DNA of 10,865 nucleotides, taken from contig JAXIUW010115560.1 of NCBI GenBank assembly GCA_035591015.1, positions 2,677 to 13,541 of the forward strand, written 5' to 3'. Below, one piece after another: positions 1 to 8,027 of the stretch (positions are counted from its first letter, which is position 1; every line of letters starts with the position of its first letter). The position numbers and the translations under genes were made by a program. Source of the stretch: Cephalothrix simula. Lineage: Eukaryota > Nemertea > Palaeonemertea > Archinemertea > Cephalotrichidae. The notes below the pieces were generated by a model. The model worked only from the letters and a program-made list of their open reading frames with translations, was not told the origin of the DNA and did not search any database.

Positions 1-26
1 TATGTCATGAAAAAGTGAGCGTAATA

Positions 27-131
27 GGGTTCACCAGCTGGATACAATTCACAAATTGTCTATAGAAATAATCTATTTACAATTTGTGAATTGTAGCTTA
101 CCTGTTGAACTTTAACAGAGGAGATTGGCCG
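27..131. repeat. Inverted repeat with 17-base perfect arms, member of a dispersed family
   Basis: Arms 43..59 and 79..95 are perfect 17-base reverse complements around a 19-base AT-rich loop. Similarity continues outward imperfectly (28..42 against 96..110). The right arm and its flank (82..131) match 4304..4354 in the same orientation, including the motif GAATTGTA, a following GTTGAAC or GGTGAAC, and TGGCCG at nearly the same offset. The left arm (27..57) is a third, inverted copy. This is typical of a MITE family end. Confidence 0.7.
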
Positions 132-504
132 GTTAGGAACGAATTGTGGCCCAAAACTGCATGGTTGAAAATTGACAAAGCCCCCAACTTTCGCCAAAAA
201 GTAATTCAAATGGGGTGCTTTCATTAAAGATCATTTATCATTTTACTAGTTACTTGATCCATATTTCGTTACACCAGGGGGGATCTAATTCTCCCTATAT
301 ACTCATACTTAACTTGCACGCCCCATTAGAAAAATTTTAGGTTTTAGGGGATACTACCTAATGTACCGCAGAGCGGTGTCGAAAAATCAAAAATATGCTT
401 GCTCATATTTTGTCGTTCATTTTTTGAATTTATAAACCTTGGAAGGAATATTAATTAAAAACACTTCCATTCGACATACATGTACTGACCTACAGAATAT
501 ATTA

Positions 505-526
505 AAGGTCACACAATCGTGACCTT
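505..526. other. Palindromic AAGGTCAC / GTGACCTT pair
   Basis: AAGGTCAC (505..512) and GTGACCTT (519..526) are perfect reverse complements with six bases between them. AGGTCA is the nuclear-receptor half-site. On the minus strand the right half reads TCAAGGTCA, the extended half-site bound by Ftz-F1/SF-1 and ERR type monomeric receptors. No function is shown; it may be part of a repeat. Confidence 0.3.
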
Positions 527-558
527 GACCCTAAAAAAATGATTTTGACTGTTTTACC

Positions 559-643
559 CATTTTGATTCCCAAAGTATAGACTCCATCTGTGATCATCTG
601 TTTGTTGACTGACGTAGGAGAAAAGCCTTTGGGAATCAAAATG
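559..643. repeat. Foldback hairpin with 17-base perfect arms
   Basis: Arms 559..575 and 627..643 (CATTTTGATTCCCAAAG and its reverse complement) are perfect, with a 51-base spacer. Short related motifs flank both sides (GTTTTACC on the left, TGTTTTAC on the right). It looks like a small MITE or the core of one. No target duplication could be fixed. Confidence 0.65.
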
Positions 644-1487
644 TGTTTTACAAAAATAAACTTTTCTGACTGTTTGACTCACTAAACCAACTGACGCGAG
701 ACAAAAGCGTAAATAAATCGCATGTACTTACGTAATTTATGAGCTATATCATGATTCGATGATCGTCTTCTAATACCCTGCTGCAAATAAGCAAAAAATT
801 AATTAATTTTCAGATTTTCGTCAAGAAAAAATTTTAAATGTGAGTCGACAGATTTCATGAAAGAATTTTTAATAATATTTTTAGACTGATGTATTTACGA
901 TTAACATGAAATGTAATAATAACAACATATAAAAATTTCATTAAAAATGCAAATATCAATAATTTTCAAATCAATAAAAATATATCCCCTTCCAATTTAT
1001 TTTTACAATAGGCTTAATTCTTATGATGCCAAACATTTAATTCATAAAAAAGCTTATTCTTATTCAAAAGGAGATGTATAATGTACAGATGTGTATGAAT
1101 GGATACAAAGGTTCTCCACGGTTTCCTCGGAACGAGGGTCTGAGCCCTTACATTTTGTGAAAAGCCTGACCCAAATCCATATTTTAGAAGGCCCCCCAAA
1201 ACAGTTTTTTTTTTTAATTTTTCTTTACTTAAAAAGGTGATTTTGGGTCGCTTGGTCCCCCAAACAATTAAGGGGCTTTTTACGTGTACTTCAAAATGTT
1301 TCGGTACCCTCAAAAGATTAAAAAAAAAGCTTTTTTTTTGAAAATATAAACTTTGCATAGGGTTTTTAACAAGGGGTTAAAATAAGGGTCAAGGGGGGAT
1401 TTGGCCCTTGCTTTGAAAAAAGCCGCGTTTCATTTTCGATAGCCTATCAATTTATCCATACATATATTTGTGTATAGTGTTATATAC

Positions 1488-2050
1488 AAATGGAAGGAAA
1501 AATCGGATGAGGCACAGTGAAATGTAAAAATTTTGGCCCCTCCTTGAGATCTCTTAGAAGGGGCATCGGAACCACCCTATACATTTTTGGAAAGAGCAAG
1601 AGCAGTTACACACCATGGGAGGATTTTTTAATTTTTTTCCCTACGTGGTGCAAAAAATTCGAAAATCCCATATGAGCCCATTTGATGAGCTTTGAAATAA
1701 ATTAATCCAGAGATGACAATTTTGCACCTAGGAACCCTGTACTTGTGTCATTAGGTATGCTTGATATGCCAAACAACATATTGCAGCTAGTTGTGATCTA
1801 ACCAGAACGATTCGGGGTGTTTCTTCCCTTAACATCCGACCACTAAAAGTGGGACAAAGTCTTTTTTCGAATTTTTTGCACATTTCGCACCAGCACTCCC
1901 CAAAATTTAAAAACCCTCCCATGGTGTGTAACTTTTCATGCTCTTTCCACAAATGTATAGGGTTAAGGGGTTCCGATGCCCCTTCTAGATCTCGACGGGG
2001 GCCGAAATTTTTACATTTCACTGTGCCTCATCCAATCTTTCCATCCTTTT
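1488..2050. mobile_element. Large foldback (MITE-like) element, arms about 170 to 190 bases
   Basis: The left arm (about 1488..1665) and the right arm (about 1864..2050) are reverse complements over nearly their whole length with small indels. Shared landmarks are GGATGAGGCACAGTGAAATG near each outer end, GAAGGGGCATCGGAACC, a CTATACATTT block, TTACACACCATGGGAGG and GCAAAAAATTCGAAAA near each inner end. The spacer (about 1666..1863) is not symmetric. No transposase is visible. Open frames inside (for example minus strand 2021..1728) are by-products of the repeat and resemble no family I know. The exact outer ends and target duplication are not resolved. Confidence 0.8.
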
Positions 2051-2376
2051 GTTCGAAAAAAATGCATAAATATGAAACAATAAAAATACGCCATAAACGT
2101 AAATCATGAAATATGAGTGTTGTCAACTTGGCAGCGAATGATCAATTTTCGACCTGCCATTAACGTAGTATATTACCTTTCAAAATGATAAAGGATTGTT
2201 AAAACGGAAGCAGTGGTAATTGATAATAGTTTGTGCAGTGGACTTAGCTACAATGTTTCTATTATATATTAGACTATGAAGATATTTGACTATGAAGCTC
2301 TAAGAAGCTAAGCAAAAGATAATATATTCTGTATAAGATCACAAAGTAAAACAGTAGTTATCGGATGTCACTATAA

Positions 2377-3068
2377 CTAGGAAACGGTAGCGAAATGACC
2401 GGAGACGTCCTATAGCGGTAGTTATCCATGGAAAATTTTTGTCGAGAAGGCCGAGACACGTCCGTGGATATTTCCGAAAATGCCGTGACATGGATCGGCG
2501 GCTTCGGCAATATTGTCAAGTGAGTGCCGAGATAGCGGAAAATGCCGACCTGAAGAGATTCAGAAAGATGAAGCCAATAATACAGAGATTGCCGAAACAG
2601 CCGAGACGGGGATCGGCAATCACGGAGATATCGGCACCTTTTTACTTCTTGTATCAATTTGAATCTGTCTCGGCAATATCGGCATTTTCCGCACTCCCCT
2701 GCCGATATGGCGGATCCAAGTCTTCGGCTTATTTGGCAACCTCGACTAGTTTATTAGGTAGTCTTGCTGTCAATGGACTTCCGGTCGACATATCGACGGG
2801 TGAGAATTGAGTACGTCTATTTGCATTTTTTGAAAAAAAAGACTTGTTGAAATAAATCTTTCAGTACCGTTTATGATAAAATCCTTCCAAAATATTGACG
2901 GTGGAATATCATTCCGAAGAACCGCTTTTACCCATCTGCACCTATGGAATTTCATTTTTTTAAAAAATCAATCCAATTCCTCAACTCCAAATGCGATTTA
3001 ATCGAAAATTTACTTTTGCAAATAGACGTACTCAATTCTCACCCGTCGATATTGTTTCCGTTTCCTAG
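2377..3068. mobile_element. Degenerate palindromic element split by a MITE insertion
   Basis: The outer ends are CTAGGAAACGG (2377..2387) and its perfect reverse complement (3058..3068). Inside, a 14-base perfect pair (2535..2548 and 2679..2692) and a 9-base pair (2588..2596 and 2613..2621) centre near 2605 to 2614. ACCGGA-type motifs lie just inside both ends. The outer pair centres at 2722, but subtracting the 263-base insertion at 2790..3052 moves the centre to about 2591, in line with the inner pairs. The block 2440..2735 is rich in GCCGA and TCGGC motifs (about 14 in 300 bases) and in CpG, unlike its surroundings. Confidence 0.65.
2790..3052. mobile_element. 263-base MITE with 36-base perfect terminal inverted repeats
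   Basis: The terminal repeats 2790..2825 and 3017..3052 are perfect 36-base reverse complements (ATATCGACGGGTGAGAATTG and on). The interior is AT-rich and non-coding. The ends carry ATAT, itself self-complementary, so the target duplication could be TA (Tc1/mariner type, at 2791..2792 and 3050..3051), AT or ATAT. Perfect arms suggest a recent insertion. It is a non-autonomous element; no transposase is present. A weak extension of the arms inward is also visible. Confidence 0.85.
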
Positions 3069-3645
3069 GTCCCTTATACCAACTGACAAAAAGATGAAAT
3101 CAAACGATCATTATGAGTGATTAAATAGACTAAAAGTAAGATTAATTCATTATTTTAAAAAAATCAAAAATCAAAATTGGTTGAAACAAAACTTTTCTAC
3201 TGGGATACTATTGTAATATGGCGTGTATACTTCCGGCTTTCGACATTTCATTTAATTAATTCTAGGGTTACAATAGTCTTTACCTTTATGTTATTGGACT
3301 TCAAGATGGTGAAGAGTATAAAAATATTTAAATATCAAAAATTATGTTTTTACCGTTCTTAAAAATGCCTTTAATGACCCGGAATCCAAAACTCCGGGCT
3401 CGAGACTACAGAGGGTATGTCTTCTTTGATTTAACTTGAGTTCCTGGAGCTGGGGGTCACTCATGCGACGTGGCGAAGTCAGAAAAAATAAAAACAGAGC
3501 AATAAGGCACACATGCGACAAAGACAAAGCAAAACATATATGATTTTATATTACAGAAGGTACATGCAGATAAATAATTTTTGCCATTTTAATCTTTAAG
3601 CCCTAATTATTATTAGTTCATAATTTTGATAATAGGGGTCTGTAG

Positions 3646-3720
3646 TGATGAAAATGGCAACCAAGCGCAGACGGATATAGTGTACAGACACAAAGCCTAT
3701 GACGAAAATGGCAACTAAGA
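3646..3720 (+). repeat. Pair of short direct repeats (GAAAATGGCAAC core)
   Basis: GATGAAAATGGCAACCAAG and GACGAAAATGGCAACTAAG lie about 52 bases apart. A related inverted core, TTGCCATTTT, lies near 3580 and again near 5498. They may be fragments of a dispersed element. Confidence 0.4.
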
Positions 3721-3786
3721 ATTGAGGACGGTATTTTGACAAAGCGGTAAAACACCTTTTTTAAGATTTCAGACACACGACTAGAT

Positions 3787-3933
3787 GTACTATTTGAATA
3801 CTCTCCGCTTTGTTAAGCAAGTTGGCGTTTGATACATCTTATTGATGTTAATTGTTAATGAATGTGTGATCATAAAATTCAACAGCTAAGATAAATGATT
3901 TGTCAATAGAAATACACAATACTCAAATAGTAC
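3787..3933. repeat. Small foldback, 15-base arms with one mismatch
   Basis: GTACTATTTGAATAC-type sequence (3787..3801) is the reverse complement, with one mismatch, of 3919..3933. The spacer is about 117 bases and AT-rich. Its right arm overlaps the start of the composite foldback beginning at 3927, so the two may be parts of one nested structure. Confidence 0.5.
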
Positions 3934-4295
3934 AGAAAAATTAGCCACAGGATATAAATAATGCCAAAAAGTTCCCCCGACCCCCTTGACCCTTATATAC
4001 GTGTATATATATTCTGACTTCTTATAAAAAATGAATGAACAAGTTTTTATTTTCAAGACTTAAGCGCCACTAGGCTCCCTAGCGGCAAAAATATGCATTT
4101 TCGCCAGGAGCTACCAGGTGGCGCTGCAAGTTTTTTTTCGGATCTGGAATTGGTGCTATTGTTTTATAGAAAAATATTGATCGAAACATTCGCCGGGCTC
4201 AGCCGTTTTGACAATAAAAACTAACTTTTTGCTAAATATTTTTATAACAAATCAGAATATATAAGGACCAAGGGGTTCAGGGTTTTCTGTACTAT
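3927..4295. mobile_element. Composite foldback element with outer and inner stems
   Basis: The outermost arms 3927..3939 and 4283..4295 are perfect (ATAGTACAGAAAA). Next come CCCCTTGACCCTTATATA-like sequence (3974..3999) against 4258..4282, then ATTCTGACTTCTTATAAAAA (4011..4030) against 4239..4255, then TTTTTATTTTCAA (4043..4055) against about 4208..4220. An inner stem pairs GCGCCAC (4064..4070) with GTGGCGC (4118..4124). The left arm has about 30 extra bases (3940..3970) and a TATATACGTG expansion. No coding capacity. A CCCCTTGACCCTTAT-like piece also occurs inverted at 1378..1398, which points to a dispersed family. Confidence 0.7.
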
Positions 4296-4303
4296 AGTAG
4301 AAT

Positions 4304-4354
4304 ATTTGCGAATTGTATCTTAGCTGGTGAACTTTATAATGGTCTTTATGGCCG
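4304..4354 (+). repeat. Dispersed repeat copy matching 82..131
   Basis: It begins nine bases after the composite foldback. It shares GAATTGTA, a CTTA-containing link, a TGGTGAACTTTA-like block and TGGCCG with 82..131 at matching offsets. Together with the inverted copy at 27..57 this gives three copies in the window. A short inverted pair, CGGAAGT (4412..4418) and ACTTCCG (4451..4457), follows. Confidence 0.55.
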
Positions 4355-4793
4355 AAATAATTATTGAGATCACGCGTCAATGAACAAGATGACAGAGATT
4401 CGTAAGTAATGCGGAAGTAAAAATTACTATTAGGCATGCGTAAATGGCCCACTTCCGTTTTAAGATACACAAAATTTGTATTTCTGTAAATCGATCGTTA
4501 ATTGCTTTACCGTAATCTATAAATAACAGTTTTTGCGCTTAAGTTTTAAAAAGTAATTGGAACTTAGACTTTAGTACGTTCCAAACGTCTAATAAACTCA
4601 AACGGTTGTGCAACCATTTTGTAGAGCTAGACACAGCTGAGTATAGCGGAAACTTAGGCAAATTATTCCTAAACACTTCCGTATCCTTTTACAGTCCTTT
4701 TCCATTAGGAATTAGTCCGGCTTCACCTGTTCATTTAGTGTAATGCACTGTATAATCAAAGACATCTTCCCTAATGTTTCCCCAGCTATCTAA

Positions 4794-4809
4794 TGTCTTT
4801 TAAAAGACA
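4794..4809. other. Perfect 16-base palindrome
   Basis: TGTCTTTTAAAAGACA is fully self-complementary. No function can be assigned; it is recorded as a possible protein-binding or cruciform-prone site. Confidence 0.3.
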
Positions 4810-5215
4810 AGGTACCCCAGATCAACGTCTGTATTACCTTTACCGATATCAAAGGACACTCTATACTTGAAGGGATAATAATGACGGCAGAATTAAGGAA
4901 AGATTCGTGTCCTAAACAGCGTCGAGGCAACTTTCCTGTGCTTTGATTATTTACCTGAGGGCAGTTTCTTTTATAGAAAACAGCTTACTCAAGAAAACTT
5001 GTTACAGTGAAAATTACTAATTTGAGTAGATTTTAAACCCAAAAAAAGGGCTGAAACCCAATTATTTTTCAAGAATAAGCAAGAGCTGTTTCGAGCAGGA
5101 AAATGTGGGCGGTTTGCGTTATGAAATTGTAATTTTAACAGAAAATAAAGTAATAACCCCGGGTAATAACTTTTTTCTTCTGGCAATAAATAAAAAGAAT
5201 ACGTGTAGTCCCTCA

Positions 5216-5270
5216 ATTTCGTGGAAACTATTTGCCACCTTCGTATTTCGTGGAAAATATTTGCCACCTA
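5216..5270 (+). repeat. Two-copy tandem repeat, period 29
   Basis: ATTTCGTGGAAACTATTTGC (5216..) is repeated with one change from 5245, each copy ending in CACCT. This is a short local duplication about 380 bases downstream of the PDE8 exon donor, in transcript terms. Confidence 0.7.
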
Positions 5271-5651
5271 CCTATTCATGTATTAATTGTTTTTCATTTA
5301 TTTTTTTTTACAACGGTCAATTATTCACCGAAAAAAAATCTTGTTTTATTTGAAATTCTTTTTTTGCTCCTGTGCAGTGTTGCAAATTGCAACCGTGTTA
5401 AAAGGCGTCAAGGTAAACATGTCGAACAAATAAATTATATTTGCATTTAATTAACGACATTAATGTCAGTCAAAAAATAAATAATGTAGATCTTAATTGC
5501 CATTTTCATCAAAACAAACGAAACATCAATATAAAACAGACCTAAACCTAAAACTACATACCAAAATTGGTTCTAGGTAATTGAACTTCTATAATTATAT
5601 ACATTTATGATTTTTGACAACAATTTTTTTCCTTTTTTAATTGGTACCTAC

Positions 5652-5819
5652 CGACATTAGACCACCGACGAGATCTGACGTCATCTGGTCTTCCTTTACT
5701 TGTTGGTTATAAAGCGGAGAATAAATATCAGCACTCCGTAGGATTTCTAAAACTTTATCCAAGGCTTGTGCCACTACAAATGGGCTATTCTCCTGGGCGG
5801 CATTTATAATATTAATAAC
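5652..5819 (-). CDS. PDE8: PDE8-like cAMP phosphodiesterase, internal exon (linker before catalytic domain)
   Basis: This is an internal exon of 168 bases, exactly 56 codons, phase 0 at both ends. The acceptor is ATATATTTGCAG (AG at 5821..5820) and the donor is TCG followed by GTAGGT from 5651. A second GT four bases further on (GTACCA) fits the consensus less well. The peptide starts VINIINAAQENSP, continues through QALDKVLEILRSADIYSP and ends SDLVGGLMS. These blocks match PDE8 as I remember it (VINIINAAQESSP, EALDRVLEILRTTELYSP, NDLVGGLMSDGLRR). PDE8 would continue with DGLRR, whereas reading past the donor gives V-G-T-N-stop, which supports the chosen splice site. The segment lies between the PAS domain and the metal-binding HD catalytic domain, so no catalytic residue is expected. 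The start at V is set by the splice site; an upstream in-frame ATG at 5867 lies in the intron and is not a start. The exon contains a perfect CRE octamer (5676..5683), coding for part of M-T-S-D. Confidence 0.95.
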
Positions 5820-6063
5820 CTGCAAATATATGCAAGCATGATTGGTGTGCCCCAAAATGGAACTCAAAATACAGAAGCCTCCATTAGGTCAATAAAGATA
5901 TTTCGAGAAACCAAATGACTCATAGCATAAATACCGCGATAGCAACGGATTTATCGCCACCACAAGTATATACCAAGGCAATTTTATACCAATTGGTTCC
6001 TTCGAGCCTATTCGAGAGAACCTCTAGGAAAAGTGGAAGTGAATGTAACGCTCATCTCGTCTT

Positions 6064-6144
6064 CTAGACTGGAAACCCACCCTAATTTCTCCTATGGGAT
6101 TGGTAATTTCTCAATCCGCAAATTAGGGCGGGTTTCCAGTCTAG
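6064..6144. repeat. 81-base near-perfect hairpin in the PDE8 intron
   Basis: Arms 6064..6088 and 6120..6144 are 25 bases long with a single mismatch (CTAGACTGGAAACCCACCCT on the left). An inner 6-base stem, GGATTG (6097..6102) with CAATCC (6112..6117), closes the loop. Similarity extends a few bases outward (CTTCTAG and CTAGGAGAAAG). The size and long stem fit either a tiny foldback transposon or a precursor-microRNA-like hairpin; sequence alone cannot decide. Confidence 0.6.
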
Positions 6145-6339
6145 GAGAAAGTATCTGTTAAAACGCGCATAACTTGTCGGGCGGTATAAAAAAAATTCAG
6201 ATTCCGCCAGAAAATGGTATTTTTTCTACCTTGAAATACTAGTATGCCAATACAAAGCAATAAACAAAATAATACATAATGGATTAAAAGAAGCCATATT
6301 TGTTATTTCATACTCATAGGCCATTGAGAAGTTGAAGCG

Positions 6340-6560
6340 ACAATTGTCCGCCATCCTGTTTTCCGATCTCCCTCTACCTCCCTTTCTGGGGTAGGAAGAG
6401 GTTAGAGGACCTTTGAGGGACCTCTATGACTTATTTCTGGTTGGGGATGAGCAATGGAACGATTTTTCCGGACTTTTGAGGGCCCTCGGGGGAATCGATA
6501 GCACTGCAAGCTCATTAGATGCGCATGACAAAGCTCTCGGAGCTCTCTCGGGCGAAACAA
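6340..6560. other. GC- and CpG-richer block with CAGGATGGCGGAC on the minus strand
   Basis: This intronic block has clearly more G, C and CpG than its surroundings. On the minus strand it contains CAGGATGGCGGAC (ATG at 6354), which resembles the YY1-type AAGATGGCGGC element found at many animal start sites. An open frame of 42 codons runs from that ATG to a stop at 6228..6226, with a hydrophobic stretch near its end. It could be an alternative PDE8 promoter and first exon, an unrelated small transcript, or simply a compositional island. No clear splice donor in a suitable phase was found. Confidence 0.2.
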
Positions 6561-7430
6561 TTGAATTGTTAAATTTCTAAAATTTTGAGAGATTTCGGCA
6601 TTTTTGAGATTTCTGGGTTCTTACATTTTGGGTTTTCATAATTCGGGTAAAAAATCAAGGAGTGATGCAATATATTCAATTAAACATGTTATCGCGAAAT
6701 TTAGTCTGTATGTGATTTAGATAAAGTTAAAATAAATGAGTTAGATCTAAATTCAGCGTTTATGCTTTTAGTACAGGTATAAAGGTCAGAAGCTGACTTT
6801 TTTCAAATCCAAATAATAACAGCTATTTCAAACTTTCTGTAAAAAAACCCACGCACGAATTAAGATAATGAGGTTATAAAATACTTTAAAGAGAAACCGT
6901 GAAATGCTTTAATTCCTCAAAAGCTTTATTTTCTTAAAATTTGAAATAAATGTTATAATGGCGTCGAAACTCGGTCCACGCACATCGTGGAAACTCTAAT
7001 GGTTCCTCATCTTTTACGTACTGGAGTCATTCTAAATTTTTTATTTACAATTTTGAATATATTTTTGAATTCAAATAATTTTGATGATCCGCTCTATATA
7101 TAAGGACTTCGATTTACTGACTAACGGAGAAGGTTTTTACGAACCGGACCTGTAAATGTAGGCCCAGGTGTGGGCGTTCCCCGTACGGACCTTTGCATAT
7201 TTCTACAGACATGGATGACAAATTGTGCTACCACGTCCATTTACTTTATTTTCTCCCATTTTTCCTTTTATCATTTTATCTTTTCCTTCTATCTTCATTT
7301 TATTCTAACGCTTTTGCCATCATCTCATGTATGTATAATATTTCAGAATTTTAATTCTTATTATACAGTAATTTATAAAACACAACAGAAGTCTGTACTG
7401 TACTTAAATTATAAATAACATCAACTTTAT

Positions 7431-7463
7431 AGCAGGGGTCCATTTTCTGAATGAGCCCCTGCT
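7431..7463. other. Short stem-loop AGCAGGGG / CCCCTGCT
   Basis: The 8-base perfect arms 7431..7438 and 7456..7463 enclose a 17-base loop. AACTTTA and TAAAGTT lie outside as a second, offset pair. It may be the edge of a degenerate element reaching to about 7890, where AGTCTGG is the inverse of CCAGACT at 7466..7472. Confidence 0.4.
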
Positions 7464-7571
7464 TACCAGACTGTAAAGTTCAGTCGCTCTGCTGCGATAG
7501 ATTTCCGCTATTTTCTTGCCACTCTTTGCATACCACAAATGACTATCGCAATTACAATTAGCATTTTTGAA

Positions 7572-7824
7572 TACCGCAGATACAAGTTATTTATATGAAT
7601 TAAAAAACCAAGCTGTTTTGCCGCAAGAAAATTTTGCAGCAAGAAAAAGGTTTTGAATGCAAGATCTTTTTACATGTTCAACTGCTGCTACGCAGAAAAC
7701 CAGAAAAGTCACGAGTGTACTTTTAATTTTTGTTCTGCTTTCGACAATTACCGCTGTCGTGTATCTTTTGCCGCTAGGGATTAACGCAGCCGCAAATTTT
7801 ACCGCAATATCTACCGCAGATACA
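7572..7824 (+). repeat. Cluster of short direct repeats (TACCGCA, TTGCCGCAAG)
   Basis: TACCGCAGATACA occurs at 7572..7584 and 7812..7824. TTTTGCCGCAAGAAAA (7616..7631) is followed directly by TTTTGCAGCAAGAAAA (7632..7647), a 16-base tandem pair with one change. More CCGC motifs lie between (TTACCGCTG, TTGCCGCTAGG, TTTACCGCAA). It looks like a decayed repeat-derived region; no open frame of interest. Confidence 0.5.
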
Positions 7825-7966
7825 TTTTGAAGGAGCTATTTTGCCGTGGTGATAGATCTATGACTAAACCCTAGCGGATTCCAGTCTGGCCTGTTTCTCA
7901 GGAATGTATAAATAATGGGCCCCTTGGTCTGCTTTATACATGTAGGACAAAATGATCAAGAAAAAT

Positions 7967-8016
7967 TATTCCAACGGGGTGGAGTTTTCTATTTCTCAGC
8001 TTTTTTCGTTGGAATA
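7967..8016. other. Stem-loop close to the PDE8 5' splice site
   Basis: TATTCCAACG (7967..7976) and its perfect reverse complement (8007..8016) form a 10-base stem with a 30-base loop. In the transcript the stem starts at intron position 12 after the donor at 8027. A structure here could affect use of the donor, but this is inference. Confidence 0.4.
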
Positions 8017-8027
8017 CAAGGGCTCAC

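Larger units (their letters stand above)
1..5651 (-). other. PDE8 downstream intron, partial (at least 5651 bases)
   Basis: The intron starts GTAGGT at 5651 on the minus strand and runs off the left edge of the window. Catalytic-domain motifs expected downstream (for example HNSTHSADV or HDVDHPG) were not seen on the minus strand, so the next exon is probably outside. It is rich in foldback elements, listed separately. The stretches 132..500, 650..1487, 2051..2376, 3069..3780, 4355..5215 and 5271..5651 are AT-rich, and I see no supported gene in them. Confidence 0.75.
5820..8027 (-). other. PDE8 intron between the two exons (2208 bases)
   Basis: The intron begins GTGAGC at 8027 and ends TTTGCAG at 5820, and both ends fit the metazoan U2-type consensus. 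It joins two phase-0 exons. It carries a stem-loop 12 bases from the donor, short repeats (7431..7890), a GC-richer block (6340..6560) and a foldback hairpin (6064..6144). The stretches 6561..7430 and 5821..6060 are AT-rich, and I see no gene or clear element in them. Confidence 0.88.

Noticed and set aside
1014-1358. Minus-strand frame of 114 codons
   Set aside because: Driven by homopolymer A/T runs (K- and F-rich), no recognisable domain, and lying in a repeat-like region. Not supported as a gene.
1728-2109. Overlapping frames on both strands (minus 2021..1728, plus 1849..2109)
   Set aside because: Both lie in the right arm and spacer of the foldback element at 1488..2050. No known family is recognised, and open frames on both strands fit a palindrome rather than a gene.
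2358-2810. Overlapping frames plus 2439..2810 and minus 2657..2358
   Set aside because: They are products of the stop-poor GCCGA/TCGGC palindromic block, and the plus frame runs into the MITE terminal repeat. No domain recognised.
3342-3527. Minus-strand 61-codon frame with a somewhat protein-like middle
   Set aside because: It did not match the PDE8 sequence expected next (DGLRRLSGNEY) or any family I know, and no convincing pair of splice sites was seen.
4252-4470. Minus-strand 72-codon frame
   Set aside because: It overlaps the arm of the composite foldback and the dispersed repeat copy. No domain.
4989-5450. Overlapping frames on both strands (minus 5267..4989, plus 5105..5353 and 5232..5450)
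   Set aside because: Low-complexity F, L and K rich translations of AT-rich intron, partly over a tandem repeat. Mutually exclusive and without motifs.
7170-7418. Plus-strand 82-codon frame rich in F, H and S
   Set aside because: It arises from a T-rich tract in the intron. The hydrophobic look is a composition effect.
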